Of a DNA stretch of 64,000 nucleotides, positions 15,942-24,448 are shown one piece after another. The stretch lies in NCBI GenBank assembly GCA_964449075.1, contig CAYVBJ010000009.1, positions 28,422 to 92,421 of the forward strand. The letters are read 5' to 3'. The stretch is from CAYVBJ01 sp964449075 (GTDB lineage Bacteria > Bacteroidota > Rhodothermia > Balneolales > Balneolaceae). The translations under genes were made by a program, and so were the position numbers. The number at the start of each line of letters is the position of its first letter. Position 1 is the stretch's first letter. Under the pieces are notes generated by a model. It saw only the letters and a list, made by a program, of their open reading frames with translations, was not told where the DNA came from and did no database searches.

Positions 15942-16643
15942 ATGAATGACGAAAAAATTATTTTGGAATCAATTCCCGAAAATCCGGATGTGAAAGATGA
16001 AGTTGGTGACAATCATGTTGGCACATCCATCGAGACGCCCTTAAGAAAAGATGCATTTGATCTGAGTGATAACGAGAAAATTCAGATTATCAGCGGGCAT
16101 TTCAAGACTATAATGGAAACCCTGGGACTTGATTTAAATGATGAAAGCCTGAGCGGTACTCCCGACCGGGTCGCTAAAATGTTTGTCAAAGAGATATTTT
16201 CCGGACTCAAACCTGAAAACAAACCTGTGGCAAGAAAGTTCGGTAATAAGTATGACTATGGCGATATGGTTGTGGAAAAAAATATTCAGGTTACTTCTTT
16301 CTGTGAGCACCACTTTTTGCCTTTTATTGGAAAGGCTCACGTTGCCTATATCAGCAATGGAACTGTAATCGGATTATCCAAAATTAACCGTATTGTAGAT
16401 TATTTTGCAAGAAGGCCGCAGGTACAGGAGAGACTGACCCTGCAGATCGCAGATGAACTCCAAAATGCGATGGATACTGAAGATGTCGCTGTCTATATCG
16501 ACAGTAAACACCTCTGTGTATCTACAAGGGGAATTAAAGATACAACAAGCAGCACGGTTACGGTCGACTACCGCGGTGCTTTCAGAGATGAACAGGTACA
16601 GCAGAGATTTATCGATTATATAAAGAACGAAACGGAATTGTAA
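15942..16643 (+). CDS. folE: GTP cyclohydrolase I (FolE1)
   Basis: 233 residues; converts GTP to dihydroneopterin triphosphate, first step of folate/pterin synthesis. The zinc ligands are seen as C121 and H124 (SFCEHHFLPF) and C192 (KHLCVSTRG), with the same 3- and 68-residue spacing as the E. coli enzyme (C110/H113/C181). RIVDYFARRPQVQERLT and TVDYRGAF complete the core. The N-terminus (about 45 residues before NEKIQIISG) is a charged extension. It precedes cysS by 11 bp, and these two probably share a transcript with yidD and hisI. Confidence 0.96.
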   Translation: MNDEKIILESIPENPDVKDEVGDNHVGTSIETPLRKDAFDLSDNEKIQIISGHFKTIMETLGLDLNDESLSGTPDRVAKMFVKEIFSGLKPENKPVARKFGNKYDYGDMVVEKNIQVTSFCEHHFLPFIGKAHVAYISNGTVIGLSKINRIVDYFARRPQVQERLTLQIADELQNAMDTEDVAVYIDSKHLCVSTRGIKDTTSSTVTVDYRGAFRDEQVQQRFIDYIKNETEL

Positions 16644-16654
16644 TCCGGTAAAAA

Positions 16655-18166
16655 ATGACGGATAGTATTGAACGTTTTCCAATAGCGATTTACAACAGTC
16701 TTACCAGGAAGAAAGAACAATTTGAGCCGATAAATCCCCCAAATGTTGGACTGTACGTCTGTGGTCCTACGGTTTATGGGGATCCCCATATCGGACATGC
16801 ACGTGCTGCGATTACTTTTGATGTTGTACTCAGGTATCTTCGAGCATCAGGTTACAAGGTCAGGTATGTGCGCAATATCACCGACGTAGGCCATCTGGAA
16901 GATGAAGAGGCTGAGAGCGGTGAAGACAAAATTGCGAAAAAGGCACGTCTTGAAAAAGTTGAGCCGATGGAGATTGTTCAGCACTATACCAACAGTTATC
17001 ATGATGGCATGGACGCCTTGAATTGCATCCGGCCGGATATTGAGCCCTCCGCAACCGGACATATCATTGAGCAGATTAAGCTTGTCGAAAAAATTCTTGA
17101 GAACGGCTGGGCTTATGAAGTAAACGGAAATGTCTATTTTGATCTTGGAAAATATGCAAAATCTGAAAATTACGGCGAACTTTCGGGTAAAGTGCTGGAT
17201 GAATTGAAATCCGGATCGAGAGACACAGAAGGGATAGAAGAGAAAAAGAGCCCTCATGATTTTGCTCTCTGGAAAAAAGCTACACCCGGACATATCATGC
17301 GATGGGATTCACCCTGGGGTGAAGGCTTTCCGGGCTGGCATCTGGAATGTACTACAATGAGTACCAAATACCTGGGAGAGCAGTTTGATATTCATGGGGG
17401 AGGACTTGATCTGCAGTTTCCACATCATGAAGCTGAAATTGCTCAAAGCAAGGGAGCTTTCGGTAAACAGCCCGCAAAATACTGGATGCATAACAATATG
17501 ATCACCATTGATGGTGCAAAAATGAGTAAATCAGCCGGTAATTTTATTACGCTCGAACAATTATTTACAGGAAATCATAAACTGCTCGAAAAAGCATATG
17601 ATCCAATGGCAGCCCGCTTCCTTATACTGCAGTCTCACTATCGCAGCAAGATTGATTTTTCCAGTGAAGGACTGCAGGCCGCTGAAAAAGGGTTACTGCG
17701 ATTAATGAATTCCGCTAAAAATCTGGACAATCTTCCTGCAGATAAGCTTGGCAAATCAGGTGAACTTGATGATGGATTAAATGAGCTTGCGGATCAGTGC
17801 TACCAGAGAATGAGTGATGATTTTAACACAGCTCAGGCACTTGCAACTCTGTTCGATATGTCGTCTGAGATCAATGCGTTTTATCATCAGCAAAAGGATT
17901 TAAGCAAAGTTTCTGAAAATGCATTTGAGAATTTCAAAAATGTTTTTAAAAGTTTTACGTTTGATATTTTGGGGCTTAAACCCCTGAAGACGCAACAGGA
18001 TGGCAAGACCGAAGACCTGGTTCAGCTGTTGATTGACATTCGTAATGAAGCAAGGCAGAAGAAAGATTTTGAAACATCTGACAAAATAAGGGATGAGCTT
18101 GCCGAAATTGGTATCGCTTTAAAAGATGAGAAGGGCGGTAAAACGACATTTCAGATAAATGATTAA
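16655..18166 (+). CDS. cysS: cysteine--tRNA ligase
   Basis: 503-residue class I aminoacyl-tRNA synthetase. HIGH is at 45-48 in YGDPHIGHARA, the zinc ligand C36 in LYVCGPTVYG, further zinc ligands in HLECT and FPHHEAE, and KMSKS at 289-293 in GAKMSKSAGNF. The C-terminal anticodon-binding helices (DIRNEARQKKDFETSDKIRDEL) are intact. Length is normal. The 3' end overlaps yidD by 8 bp. Confidence 0.97.
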   Translation: MTDSIERFPIAIYNSLTRKKEQFEPINPPNVGLYVCGPTVYGDPHIGHARAAITFDVVLRYLRASGYKVRYVRNITDVGHLEDEEAESGEDKIAKKARLEKVEPMEIVQHYTNSYHDGMDALNCIRPDIEPSATGHIIEQIKLVEKILENGWAYEVNGNVYFDLGKYAKSENYGELSGKVLDELKSGSRDTEGIEEKKSPHDFALWKKATPGHIMRWDSPWGEGFPGWHLECTTMSTKYLGEQFDIHGGGLDLQFPHHEAEIAQSKGAFGKQPAKYWMHNNMITIDGAKMSKSAGNFITLEQLFTGNHKLLEKAYDPMAARFLILQSHYRSKIDFSSEGLQAAEKGLLRLMNSAKNLDNLPADKLGKSGELDDGLNELADQCYQRMSDDFNTAQALATLFDMSSEINAFYHQQKDLSKVSENAFENFKNVFKSFTFDILGLKPLKTQQDGKTEDLVQLLIDIRNEARQKKDFETSDKIRDELAEIGIALKDEKGGKTTFQIND

Positions 18167-18413
18167 AAAAGTGAATTTTATCATTTCATGGCTTCTAATT
18201 AAGCTGGTGAGGTTCTACCAGCTTACAATCTCACCATGGCTTGGGCCAAGCTGTCGTCATTATCCAACTTGTTCCACCTATATGATTGATTCAGTGAAAG
18301 AGTGGGGTGCAATCAAAGGTTTCTGGATGGGAATTAAACGGTTATCCGGCTGTCATCCGTGGGGAACAGACGGTTACGACCCGGTTCCAAAAAAAGATCA
18401 GCAAAATGGGTAA
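18159..18413 (+). CDS. yidD: membrane protein insertion efficiency factor YidD
   Basis: 84 residues. The family signature is complete: RFYQLTISPWLGPSCRHYPTCS, then GFWMGIKRLSGCHPWG and DGYDPVP. The N-terminus is amphipathic. YidD assists YidC-dependent membrane protein insertion. It is usually found beside rnpA/yidC; here it is instead embedded between cysS (8-bp overlap) and hisI. Confidence 0.95.
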   Translation: MIKKVNFIISWLLIKLVRFYQLTISPWLGPSCRHYPTCSTYMIDSVKEWGAIKGFWMGIKRLSGCHPWGTDGYDPVPKKDQQNG

Positions 18414-18421
18414 GTAAGGCT

Positions 18422-18868
18422 ATGAGTGAAGATTTTTTTCAGAACAGAATAAACAGTAAGCAGGTGGAATTTGGTACCGATTTCGCACCAAAATTCGATG
18501 AAGATGGCCGTATTCCCTGTATCACTGTTGATGCCTCAACCAGGGAGGTACTGATGTTTGCATGGATGAACAGAGAAGCATTAAAACTTACCATTGAGAC
18601 CGGCAAAGCTACATACTACAGCCGAAGCAGAGGCAAGATATGGGTGAAGGGTGAAAGCTCCGGAAGAACTCAGCATGTCAAAAAGATTTTGGTCGACTGT
18701 GACCAGGATGTGATTCAGCTCCGGGTTGAAATGGAGAAGCCCGGCAGTTGCCATAACGGCTTTAAATCCTGCTTTTACAGAGTTCTGGACCCTGAAAAGG
18801 GCAAGCTGCAATTTATCTCCGAACCGGTTTTTGACCCGGGTTCGGTATATCAGAAAAAAGATTCCTGA
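18422..18868 (+). CDS. hisI: phosphoribosyl-AMP cyclohydrolase (HisI)
   Basis: 148 residues from ATG 18422 (MSEDFFQNRI); an upstream in-frame ATG at 18359 lies inside yidD and is rejected. The enzyme opens the purine ring of PR-AMP, third step of histidine synthesis. Motifs: MFAWMNREALKLTIETG, YYSRSRGKIWVKGESSG, the zinc/magnesium segment VDCDQDVIQLRVE and the cysteines in GSCHNGFKSCFYR. It is the single-domain form (no HisE fusion). No other his genes are nearby. Confidence 0.94.
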   Translation: MSEDFFQNRINSKQVEFGTDFAPKFDEDGRIPCITVDASTREVLMFAWMNREALKLTIETGKATYYSRSRGKIWVKGESSGRTQHVKKILVDCDQDVIQLRVEMEKPGSCHNGFKSCFYRVLDPEKGKLQFISEPVFDPGSVYQKKDS

Positions 18869-18871
18869 AAT

Positions 18872-19774
18872 TTAAGGCAGGTATTTTTTGATACCGGGCT
18901 CTGACAAAAAACTTATAAAATTTTGTGTTACCGGCGAAAGCAGTTTCTCTTTCTTATACACAACATGCCAGTAGGTAGTGACAGGGTAATTACGGATTGT
19001 CAGCGAATCGATCTTATTCAGGGTCTTTTCAGTAACCAGGCTAAGCTCAGAGATCATTGAAATTCCGATTCCCGCCATTATTGCCTGTTTAACAGCCTCA
19101 TTCGTGCCCAGTTCCATTGTTATTTTCGGATCAATTCCCGCTTTCTGAAAAAGAGACTCCATAACCATTCTTGTTCCGGAACCCTTCTCACGAAATATAA
19201 ATTGTTCATCTTCCAGCTTTTTTAATGAACTGATTTTTTTTCCTGCCAACGGATGAGTTGGATGAGCAGCCATGACCAGAGGATTTTCAAGAAAAGGAAT
19301 TGACTCAATTGTATCGTCATCAGGTACCTGTGTTAGTATTGCAATGCTGTATTGATTCTCCTGAAGATGCGATAAAACCTCGTTTCGGTTGGTAACCTTT
19401 AGTGATATCTCAATTTCCGGAAAGCGCTTTTGAAATTCACCGAGAAGGTATGGTAAATAATATTTTGCTGTGGATGCTGCCGAAACTGTCAGTTTTCCCT
19501 TTAACCCGCCTTTTAACTGTGAAACGGTTGCCTCAAAATGTTCTTTCCCTTCTGAAAGCCTGAGGCAAAAACGATGAAACTCTTCACCGGCTTCAGTCAG
19601 GTATAATTTTTTCCCTGCGATATTTACCAGGGGGATACCCACTGCCTCCTGTAATTGCCGCATTTGAATCGATACTGCCGGCTGTGTCATATGAAGTGCT
19701 TTGGCAGCACGGGTCATGCTGCGATGTTCGGAAACCGAGAGAAATATATTAAGCTGGTGAAGTGTAAAATTCAT
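18872..19774 (-). CDS. LysR-family transcriptional regulator
   Basis: 300 residues from ATG 19774 (MNFTLHQLNIFLSVSEHRS); the frame extends 42 bases upstream but the HTH begins at this ATG. The N-terminal winged helix is clear (MTRAAKALHMTQPAVSIQMRQLQ), followed by a substrate-binding domain with LTVSAASTAKYYLPYLLGEFQ, as in CysB/CbbR-like members. It is divergent from the isocitrate dehydrogenase gene with 98 bp between starts, so regulation of icd and itself is likely (inference). Effector unknown. It ends 3 bp from the hisI stop. Confidence 0.9.
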   Translation of the reverse strand: MNFTLHQLNIFLSVSEHRSMTRAAKALHMTQPAVSIQMRQLQEAVGIPLVNIAGKKLYLTEAGEEFHRFCLRLSEGKEHFEATVSQLKGGLKGKLTVSAASTAKYYLPYLLGEFQKRFPEIEISLKVTNRNEVLSHLQENQYSIAILTQVPDDDTIESIPFLENPLVMAAHPTHPLAGKKISSLKKLEDEQFIFREKGSGTRMVMESLFQKAGIDPKITMELGTNEAVKQAIMAGIGISMISELSLVTEKTLNKIDSLTIRNYPVTTYWHVVYKKEKLLSPVTQNFISFLSEPGIKKYLP

Positions 19775-19872
19775 AATAATTTGTTTATAGATGACATTAA
19801 ATGTATTAATTATCATTAATTTTTAAAAGACCTTATCCTTTCTGCGAATCAATTCAAACAAAAACAGAAGGA

Positions 19873-21336
19873 ATGAGTCAACCAACAAAAATAACAATAG
19901 CCTGCGGTGATGGTATCGGTCCTGAAATTATGAAATCTACTCTTGCTATTCTGAAAGAGGCGGGTTCTGAATTAGACACCGAGACTATTGAAATTGGAGA
20001 AAATCTATATAAAAAAGGTCTTAAAGCTGGTATTGAAGAGTCTTCATGGGAAATAATACGCAAGAACAAAATTTTCCTGAAAGCTCCGGTGACCACCCCA
20101 CAGGGCGGAGGTGTAAAAAGCCTGAATGTAACACTTCGGAAAACACTGGGCCTGTATGCAAATGTCAGGCCTTGCCGTGCGTATTCTCCCTTTGTAAAAA
20201 CCATGCATCCTGAGATGGATGTTGTGGTAGTACGGGAGAATGAAGAGGATACGTACGGGGGAATTGAACACAGACAAACTTTTGAAGTCTACCAGTGTCT
20301 CAAACTGATTACATTACCCGGAACCGAACGGATAGTCAGGTTTGCATTTGAGTTTGCAAGATCCAATAACAGAAAGAAGGTGACCTGTTTCACAAAAGAT
20401 AATATTATGAAACTCACCGATGGTTTATTTCACGATGTTTTTAAAGAGGTGGCCGTAGAGTATCCTGAGATTGAATCTGAAAATATGATAGTGGATATTG
20501 GAGCGGCAAGACTGGCAGATACGCCTGAAAAATTTGATGTGGTAGTAATGCCCAACCTCTATGGGGATATTGTTTCTGATATTGCAGCTCAAATCGCAGG
20601 TTCAGTTGGCCTGGCAGGTTCTGCAAATATTGGAGATAAGTGCGCCATGTTTGAAGCTATTCACGGTTCTGCACCTGATATTGCAGGACAAAATTTGGCA
20701 AATCCTTCTGGTCTGTTGATGGCCTCGGTAATGATGCTTGTGCATATTGGTCAGTCTGAAGCAGCATCCAGGATACACAATGCCTGGCTGAAAACCATTG
20801 AAGATGGAGTTCATACTGCCGATATCTATAATCCCGAACATTCCACTAAAAAAGCATCAACCGAGTTATTTACAGAAGCTGTGATCAGCAGGCTTGGTCG
20901 GTTTCCTGAGCATATACCTTCGGTGTCCTATCCCGAAAATGCACCAAAAATTCGTGTTGAGCTAAAATTGAGCCGAAGTGATCAAAAACCGGCACTCAGT
21001 GTAAAACGTGAATTGAAAGGAATTGACGTTTTTGTCTACTGGGAACCGGATAACCCGGAGAAACTGGCACAGTTACTTCAAAAAGGAGCTGGAAAAAGAT
21101 TCAGGCTTACTATGTTTACAAATCGCGGTACCAAAGTCTGGCCTAATGGCCTTGATGAAACATTTTGCACGGATCACTGGAGGTGCAGATTCCAGTCTGT
21201 TAACGGAGTAGTTAATCAAAAAGATCTTATCAATCTTCTTTCTGAACTTGACAATCAAAATCTCGACATCATCAAAACCGAAAATCTCTATGAATTTGAC
21301 GGTGAGAGAGCATACTCACTTGGACAGGGTGAATGA
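19873..21336 (+). CDS. icd: isocitrate dehydrogenase, Rickettsia-type (with C-terminal extension)
   Basis: 487 residues, preceded by a GAAGGA site. Converts isocitrate to 2-oxoglutarate. The isocitrate/isopropylmalate dehydrogenase fold is shown by CGDGIGPEI, VRENEEDTYGGIEHR, NLYGDIVSDIAAQIAGS and the cofactor loop FEAIHGSAPDIAGQNLANP. About 130 C-terminal residues beyond the catalytic domain (from RVELKLSRSD) form the extra domain seen in the TIGR02924-type enzymes. The end overlaps the DUF6671 gene by 8 bp, implying coupling. With the aconitase at 13839 it covers two TCA steps. NAD versus NADP use cannot be settled by eye. Confidence 0.92.
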   Translation: MSQPTKITIACGDGIGPEIMKSTLAILKEAGSELDTETIEIGENLYKKGLKAGIEESSWEIIRKNKIFLKAPVTTPQGGGVKSLNVTLRKTLGLYANVRPCRAYSPFVKTMHPEMDVVVVRENEEDTYGGIEHRQTFEVYQCLKLITLPGTERIVRFAFEFARSNNRKKVTCFTKDNIMKLTDGLFHDVFKEVAVEYPEIESENMIVDIGAARLADTPEKFDVVVMPNLYGDIVSDIAAQIAGSVGLAGSANIGDKCAMFEAIHGSAPDIAGQNLANPSGLLMASVMMLVHIGQSEAASRIHNAWLKTIEDGVHTADIYNPEHSTKKASTELFTEAVISRLGRFPEHIPSVSYPENAPKIRVELKLSRSDQKPALSVKRELKGIDVFVYWEPDNPEKLAQLLQKGAGKRFRLTMFTNRGTKVWPNGLDETFCTDHWRCRFQSVNGVVNQKDLINLLSELDNQNLDIIKTENLYEFDGERAYSLGQGE

Positions 21337-22210
21337 GTCAACATCCCCATTCAGTGGCAAGAAATGTGTAATTGCAACTATGCATGGCAAAGAAAATGCA
21401 TTGCAAGCCCGGTTTAAGAGCGAATTAGGACTGCAGCTTATTTTGCCTGATTCTATAGACACGGATTTACTTGGTACATTCACAGGTGAAGTTCCCAGAA
21501 GACAGAGAAGTATCGACACGGCGATACGCAAAACAGAACTGGGTATGAAACTGACAGGAATCAAAAGAGGAGTCGCAACCGAAGGTACATTCGGCCCTGA
21601 CCCGGCACTGCCTTTCATGAAACTGCATTCGGAAACTATTGTATTTGTCGATGACTCTCTTGGAATCAGTGTTTACGAGACAGCACATTCGTACAATACT
21701 CCTTTTGATTCCTTTACTTGTACCGGGTTTGAACAGATACGTGAAGAAATAGATAGTACTGGTTTTCCGGGCCAAGCAATGACTGTTAGGCCAGAGAAAA
21801 CCGGCTGGATCTCAAAAGTGTGCAAAAGATTTCAGGTATATAAGGGTATAACAGATTATGATCATCTTGAAATTGCCATAGATCGATGCTGTAAAGTTTC
21901 AAGAACAGGAAAAGCGGTAGTCGAAACAGATATGCGGGCTCACATGAATCCAACCCGTATGGATTTTATTAAAGAGCTTGGCGGCAGGTTAGCAGAACGC
22001 CTTAAAAATAGGTGCCCGAACTGCAAAACGCCCGGCTGGGGTGTGATGTATAAAAAATCGGGTCTTCCCTGTGAATTTTGCCATCTTCCGACGGATATGA
22101 TTTTATATGAAGTCTGGGTCTGTTTAGCATGCAAGCATACAGTGGAGCGCGAAAGAGATGACAATCTGAAATATGCGGATGCAACCTTCTGTGCGAACTG
22201 TAACCCCTGA
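21329..22210 (+). CDS. DUF6671-like protein with zinc-ribbon C-terminus
   Basis: I choose GTG 21329 (then NESTSPFSGKKCVIATMHGK), which overlaps the icd stop by 8 bp; the longer frame from 21248 runs back through icd and has no support. Length 293 residues. FSGKKCVIATMHGKE at the start and RKTELGMKLTGIKRGVATEG match what I recall of the DUF6671 family. The C-terminus carries four CxxC knuckles (CPNC, CEFC, CLAC, CANC) that look like a double zinc ribbon. Function unknown. Tight coupling to icd suggests a related metabolic or regulatory task (inference). Confidence 0.78.
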   Translation: MNESTSPFSGKKCVIATMHGKENALQARFKSELGLQLILPDSIDTDLLGTFTGEVPRRQRSIDTAIRKTELGMKLTGIKRGVATEGTFGPDPALPFMKLHSETIVFVDDSLGISVYETAHSYNTPFDSFTCTGFEQIREEIDSTGFPGQAMTVRPEKTGWISKVCKRFQVYKGITDYDHLEIAIDRCCKVSRTGKAVVETDMRAHMNPTRMDFIKELGGRLAERLKNRCPNCKTPGWGVMYKKSGLPCEFCHLPTDMILYEVWVCLACKHTVERERDDNLKYADATFCANCNP

Positions 22211-22217
22211 ATCGCGG

Positions 22218-22844
22218 TCAGACAGTGGCTTTTGCTTCGTCTAATCCCATTGAAATTTCCAGGTCTTTTAACAACCCGGATTCCAGGTCATAAATCCAAC
22301 CATGCACCCACAATTCGCGTCCATCAGCCCACTCTTGTTGAACAAATGGGTTTTGACAAACATTTTGTACCTGTTTTTGAACATTTAATTCAGCAAGAAG
22401 ATTGATTTTATCATGCTCCGATTTCAAATTATCAATCTGTTTGATGTTTTGGCTGTAGATATCTTTTATATTTCTAAGCCAGTTATCGATAAGTCCCAAT
22501 TTTTCTTTTCCAAGTGCGGCTTTTATACCCCCGCATCCATAATGTCCGCAAATAATGACATGCTCGACCTTTAAGACTTCTACGGCATATTGCAAAACAG
22601 ACTGACAATTAATGTCGGAATGCAGAACAAGATTGGCAATATTTCGATGCACAAAGAGATCTCCCGGTTCCGATTGTGTTATTTGACTGGCCGGAACCCT
22701 GCTGTCTGAGCATCCGATCCAGAGAATCTGGGGGTGTTGGTTTTTTGATAAATCGGAAAAGAATTTAGAATTAGTTTTTTTGAGAGATTTCGACCATTCC
22801 CTGTTTCTGTTCAGAATTTCTTCAAGCCGGTTTGATTTTTCCAT
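22218..22844 (-). CDS. can: beta-class carbonic anhydrase
   Basis: 208 residues. Interconverts CO2 and bicarbonate in the cytoplasm. Zinc ligands lie in IGCSDSRVPA (Cys, with Asp-Arg dyad) and in IICGHYGCGGIKAA (His and Cys). FVHRNIANLV and the C-terminal WVHGWIYDLESGLL complete the beta-CA core of the Can type. It is convergent with the DUF6671 gene (7 bp apart) and divergent from the metal locus that starts at 23021. Confidence 0.95.
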   Translation of the reverse strand: MEKSNRLEEILNRNREWSKSLKKTNSKFFSDLSKNQHPQILWIGCSDSRVPASQITQSEPGDLFVHRNIANLVLHSDINCQSVLQYAVEVLKVEHVIICGHYGCGGIKAALGKEKLGLIDNWLRNIKDIYSQNIKQIDNLKSEHDKINLLAELNVQKQVQNVCQNPFVQQEWADGRELWVHGWIYDLESGLLKDLEISMGLDEAKATV

Positions 22845-22976
22845 GCAAAAATAAAAATTTGGTACCAGGTAAATTTAATAAGCGTAATTAAATAAATATA
22901 CAGAAAAATATAAGACCTGGTTGAAGTACACTTTTCAGAAAGATAACTGCGAACCCTGCTTGATACTAAAATGAAT

Positions 22977-22998
22977 AGTGTGTATTTTTATACACACT
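22977..22998. promoter_or_regulatory. perfect palindromic operator candidate before the metal locus
   Basis: Arms AGTGTGTAT (22977-22985) and ATACACACT (22990-22998) are exact complements around TTTT. It ends 22 bp before the merC-like ATG and is not followed by a T-run, so a repressor site is more likely than a terminator. The second gene of the operon encodes an RHH protein that could bind it. A Fur/Zur-family repressor is the main alternative. Confidence 0.6.
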
Positions 22999-23020
22999 TT
23001 AGTCATATCAAGTAAAACAA

Positions 23021-23452
23021 ATGAGTAAAAATATTACAATTACCGGTTTATGGGATAGAATCGGTTTAAGTGTATCTGGAATCTGTGCCGTTCACTGTCT
23101 TTTATTTCCGGTATTGATCACCACGTTGCCCCTGTGGCCGATTGCATTTACAATACATGAATGGGCTCATCCCGTTTTTATCGGCCTTCTGCTTCCTGTT
23201 GTTTATTTTGCCGCCAGGCGCAGCCATTTCAATAAAAAAATTATATTATTTTTGGTATCCGGTTTTCTCCTGATAGTAAGTGGTTGGTTAATAGGTCATT
23301 TTTGGATAGGAGCCTGGTTTGAAACAACAGCTACACTGATTGGCAGCGTTATGCTGATTGCAGGGCACTGGATGAATTATCGCCACCACAGAACCTGTCA
23401 AAATAAAAATCATGAACATCACCCTGAAGTAAATAACCTGGAAGCACATTGA
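23021..23452 (+). CDS. MerC-domain membrane protein
   Basis: 143 residues with four predicted membrane segments. The opening WDRIGLSVSGICAVHCLLFP is the MerC signature with paired cysteines in the first helix. The tail is His-rich (MNYRHHRTC, HEHHPEV). MerC proteins were described as mercuric ion transporters, but chromosomal homologues often occur in zinc-related loci. First gene of a locus continuing with RHH regulator, ABC transporter, DUF3299 and TonB receptor. The palindrome at 22977-22998 controls it by position. Its TGA overlaps the next start. Confidence 0.85.
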   Translation: MSKNITITGLWDRIGLSVSGICAVHCLLFPVLITTLPLWPIAFTIHEWAHPVFIGLLLPVVYFAARRSHFNKKIILFLVSGFLLIVSGWLIGHFWIGAWFETTATLIGSVMLIAGHWMNYRHHRTCQNKNHEHHPEVNNLEAH

Positions 23453-23781
23453 AAAGATTGAATTTTACACTTGATTATGAAACGGTTCAGTTACTCTCAA
23501 AACTTTCTCAAAAGTACTATGAAGGAAATAAGTCGCAAACGGTGAGAGCAGCACTTGAAAGCCTTGCTACTCATGCAGGCCACGATGGCTGGGTAATTAC
23601 TGGTTATACAACTCTAAAGATTGATGGCAATACACCCTGCCACTCCTGCGGAAAGGAGTACAACAGCGGAGATATGCTCTATAAACCGGTATTTGAGAGA
23701 GGCGTGAGCAGTTCTGCAATGAAAAAAATACCTGATGAAGATTGGGTTGAGTGCCATCATTGTGTTGAAGAAAAATTTTAA
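23449..23781 (+). CDS. ribbon-helix-helix protein with CxxC...CxxC tail (candidate metal-responsive regulator)
   Basis: 110 residues from a TTG at 23449 overlapping the merC stop; no other in-frame start precedes the conserved part. Residues 1-45 (RLNFTLDYETVQLLSKLSQ, then NKSQTVRAALESLA) fit a CopG/Arc-type ribbon-helix-helix DNA-binding domain. The C-terminal half has two knuckles, C64xxC67 and C102xxC105, with extra His 65, 103 and 104, typical of a zinc site. I know of no named family with this exact pairing. Position as gene 2 of a metal locus and the upstream palindrome suggest an autoregulatory metal sensor (inference). Confidence 0.75.
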   Translation: MKRLNFTLDYETVQLLSKLSQKYYEGNKSQTVRAALESLATHAGHDGWVITGYTTLKIDGNTPCHSCGKEYNSGDMLYKPVFERGVSSSAMKKIPDEDWVECHHCVEEKF

Positions 23782-23796
23782 AAGAAACTGATTACA

Positions 23797-24447
23797 ATGG
23801 TTAATCTTCAACATGCAGCCCATCATTACGATAGTGAGAATATAGTCAGTTTACCTGATATCATATTGAATCAGGGTGAGCAACTATTGATACATGGACT
23901 TTCCGGAAGCGGAAAAACCACCCTGCTTCATGTATTAGCCGGCCTGCTCAGCCCAACGACCGGGAAAGTACTTATCAATGATACTGAATTATATTTCCTG
24001 TCGGAAAGCAATCTTGATAAGTTCAGGGGTCAAACAATCGGTATCATATTTCAACAAATGCATCTTGTGAACACCTTAACTGTTTTTGAAAACATCCGCC
24101 TTGCCCAATACATGGCCGGAGTAGAACAAAATGAAAAAAGAATACGAGAAGTTTTGAAGCAGCTGGATATTCCGGAAAAGGAAAGCTCGTTTTCTGATGA
24201 ACTGAGTCAGGGTGAAAAGCAGCGCGTATCGATTGCCAGAGCTGTGGTAAATCATCCCAAACTGATTTTAGCTGATGAACCTACCTCCAGCCTGGATGAT
24301 AAACGCAGCGAGCAGGTAATTGCATTGTTAAAAGGGCAGGCACAACTATATGATGCATCACTGATTATATCTACTCACGACAGCCGGGTGAAATCTCATT
24401 TCAGTAAAAGTATTGGGATTGCGCAGCCAACCAAGATGAGCGTTTGA
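23797..24447 (+). CDS. ABC transporter ATP-binding protein, LolD/MacB-like
   Basis: 216 residues. Walker A GLSGSGKTT, Q-loop FQQMHL, signature LSQGEKQRVSIARA (Gln in place of the second Gly of LSGGE), Walker B LILADEPTSSLDD and switch His in STHD. It lies 15 bp after the RHH gene and 1 bp before the permease gene. In Vibrio, a Zur-controlled zrg locus also combines such an ATPase, a FtsX-type permease and a DUF3299 protein (from memory), pointing to zinc. Direction of transport is uncertain, since MacB-like systems usually act as mechanotransmitters rather than channels. Confidence 0.9.
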   Translation: MVNLQHAAHHYDSENIVSLPDIILNQGEQLLIHGLSGSGKTTLLHVLAGLLSPTTGKVLINDTELYFLSESNLDKFRGQTIGIIFQQMHLVNTLTVFENIRLAQYMAGVEQNEKRIREVLKQLDIPEKESSFSDELSQGEKQRVSIARAVVNHPKLILADEPTSSLDDKRSEQVIALLKGQAQLYDASLIISTHDSRVKSHFSKSIGIAQPTKMSV

Positions 24448-24448
24448 A

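Noticed and set aside
21248..21328. extended N-terminus of the DUF6671 protein
   Set aside because: These codons are within icd in another frame and the family normally begins near the FSGKK segment, matching GTG 21329.
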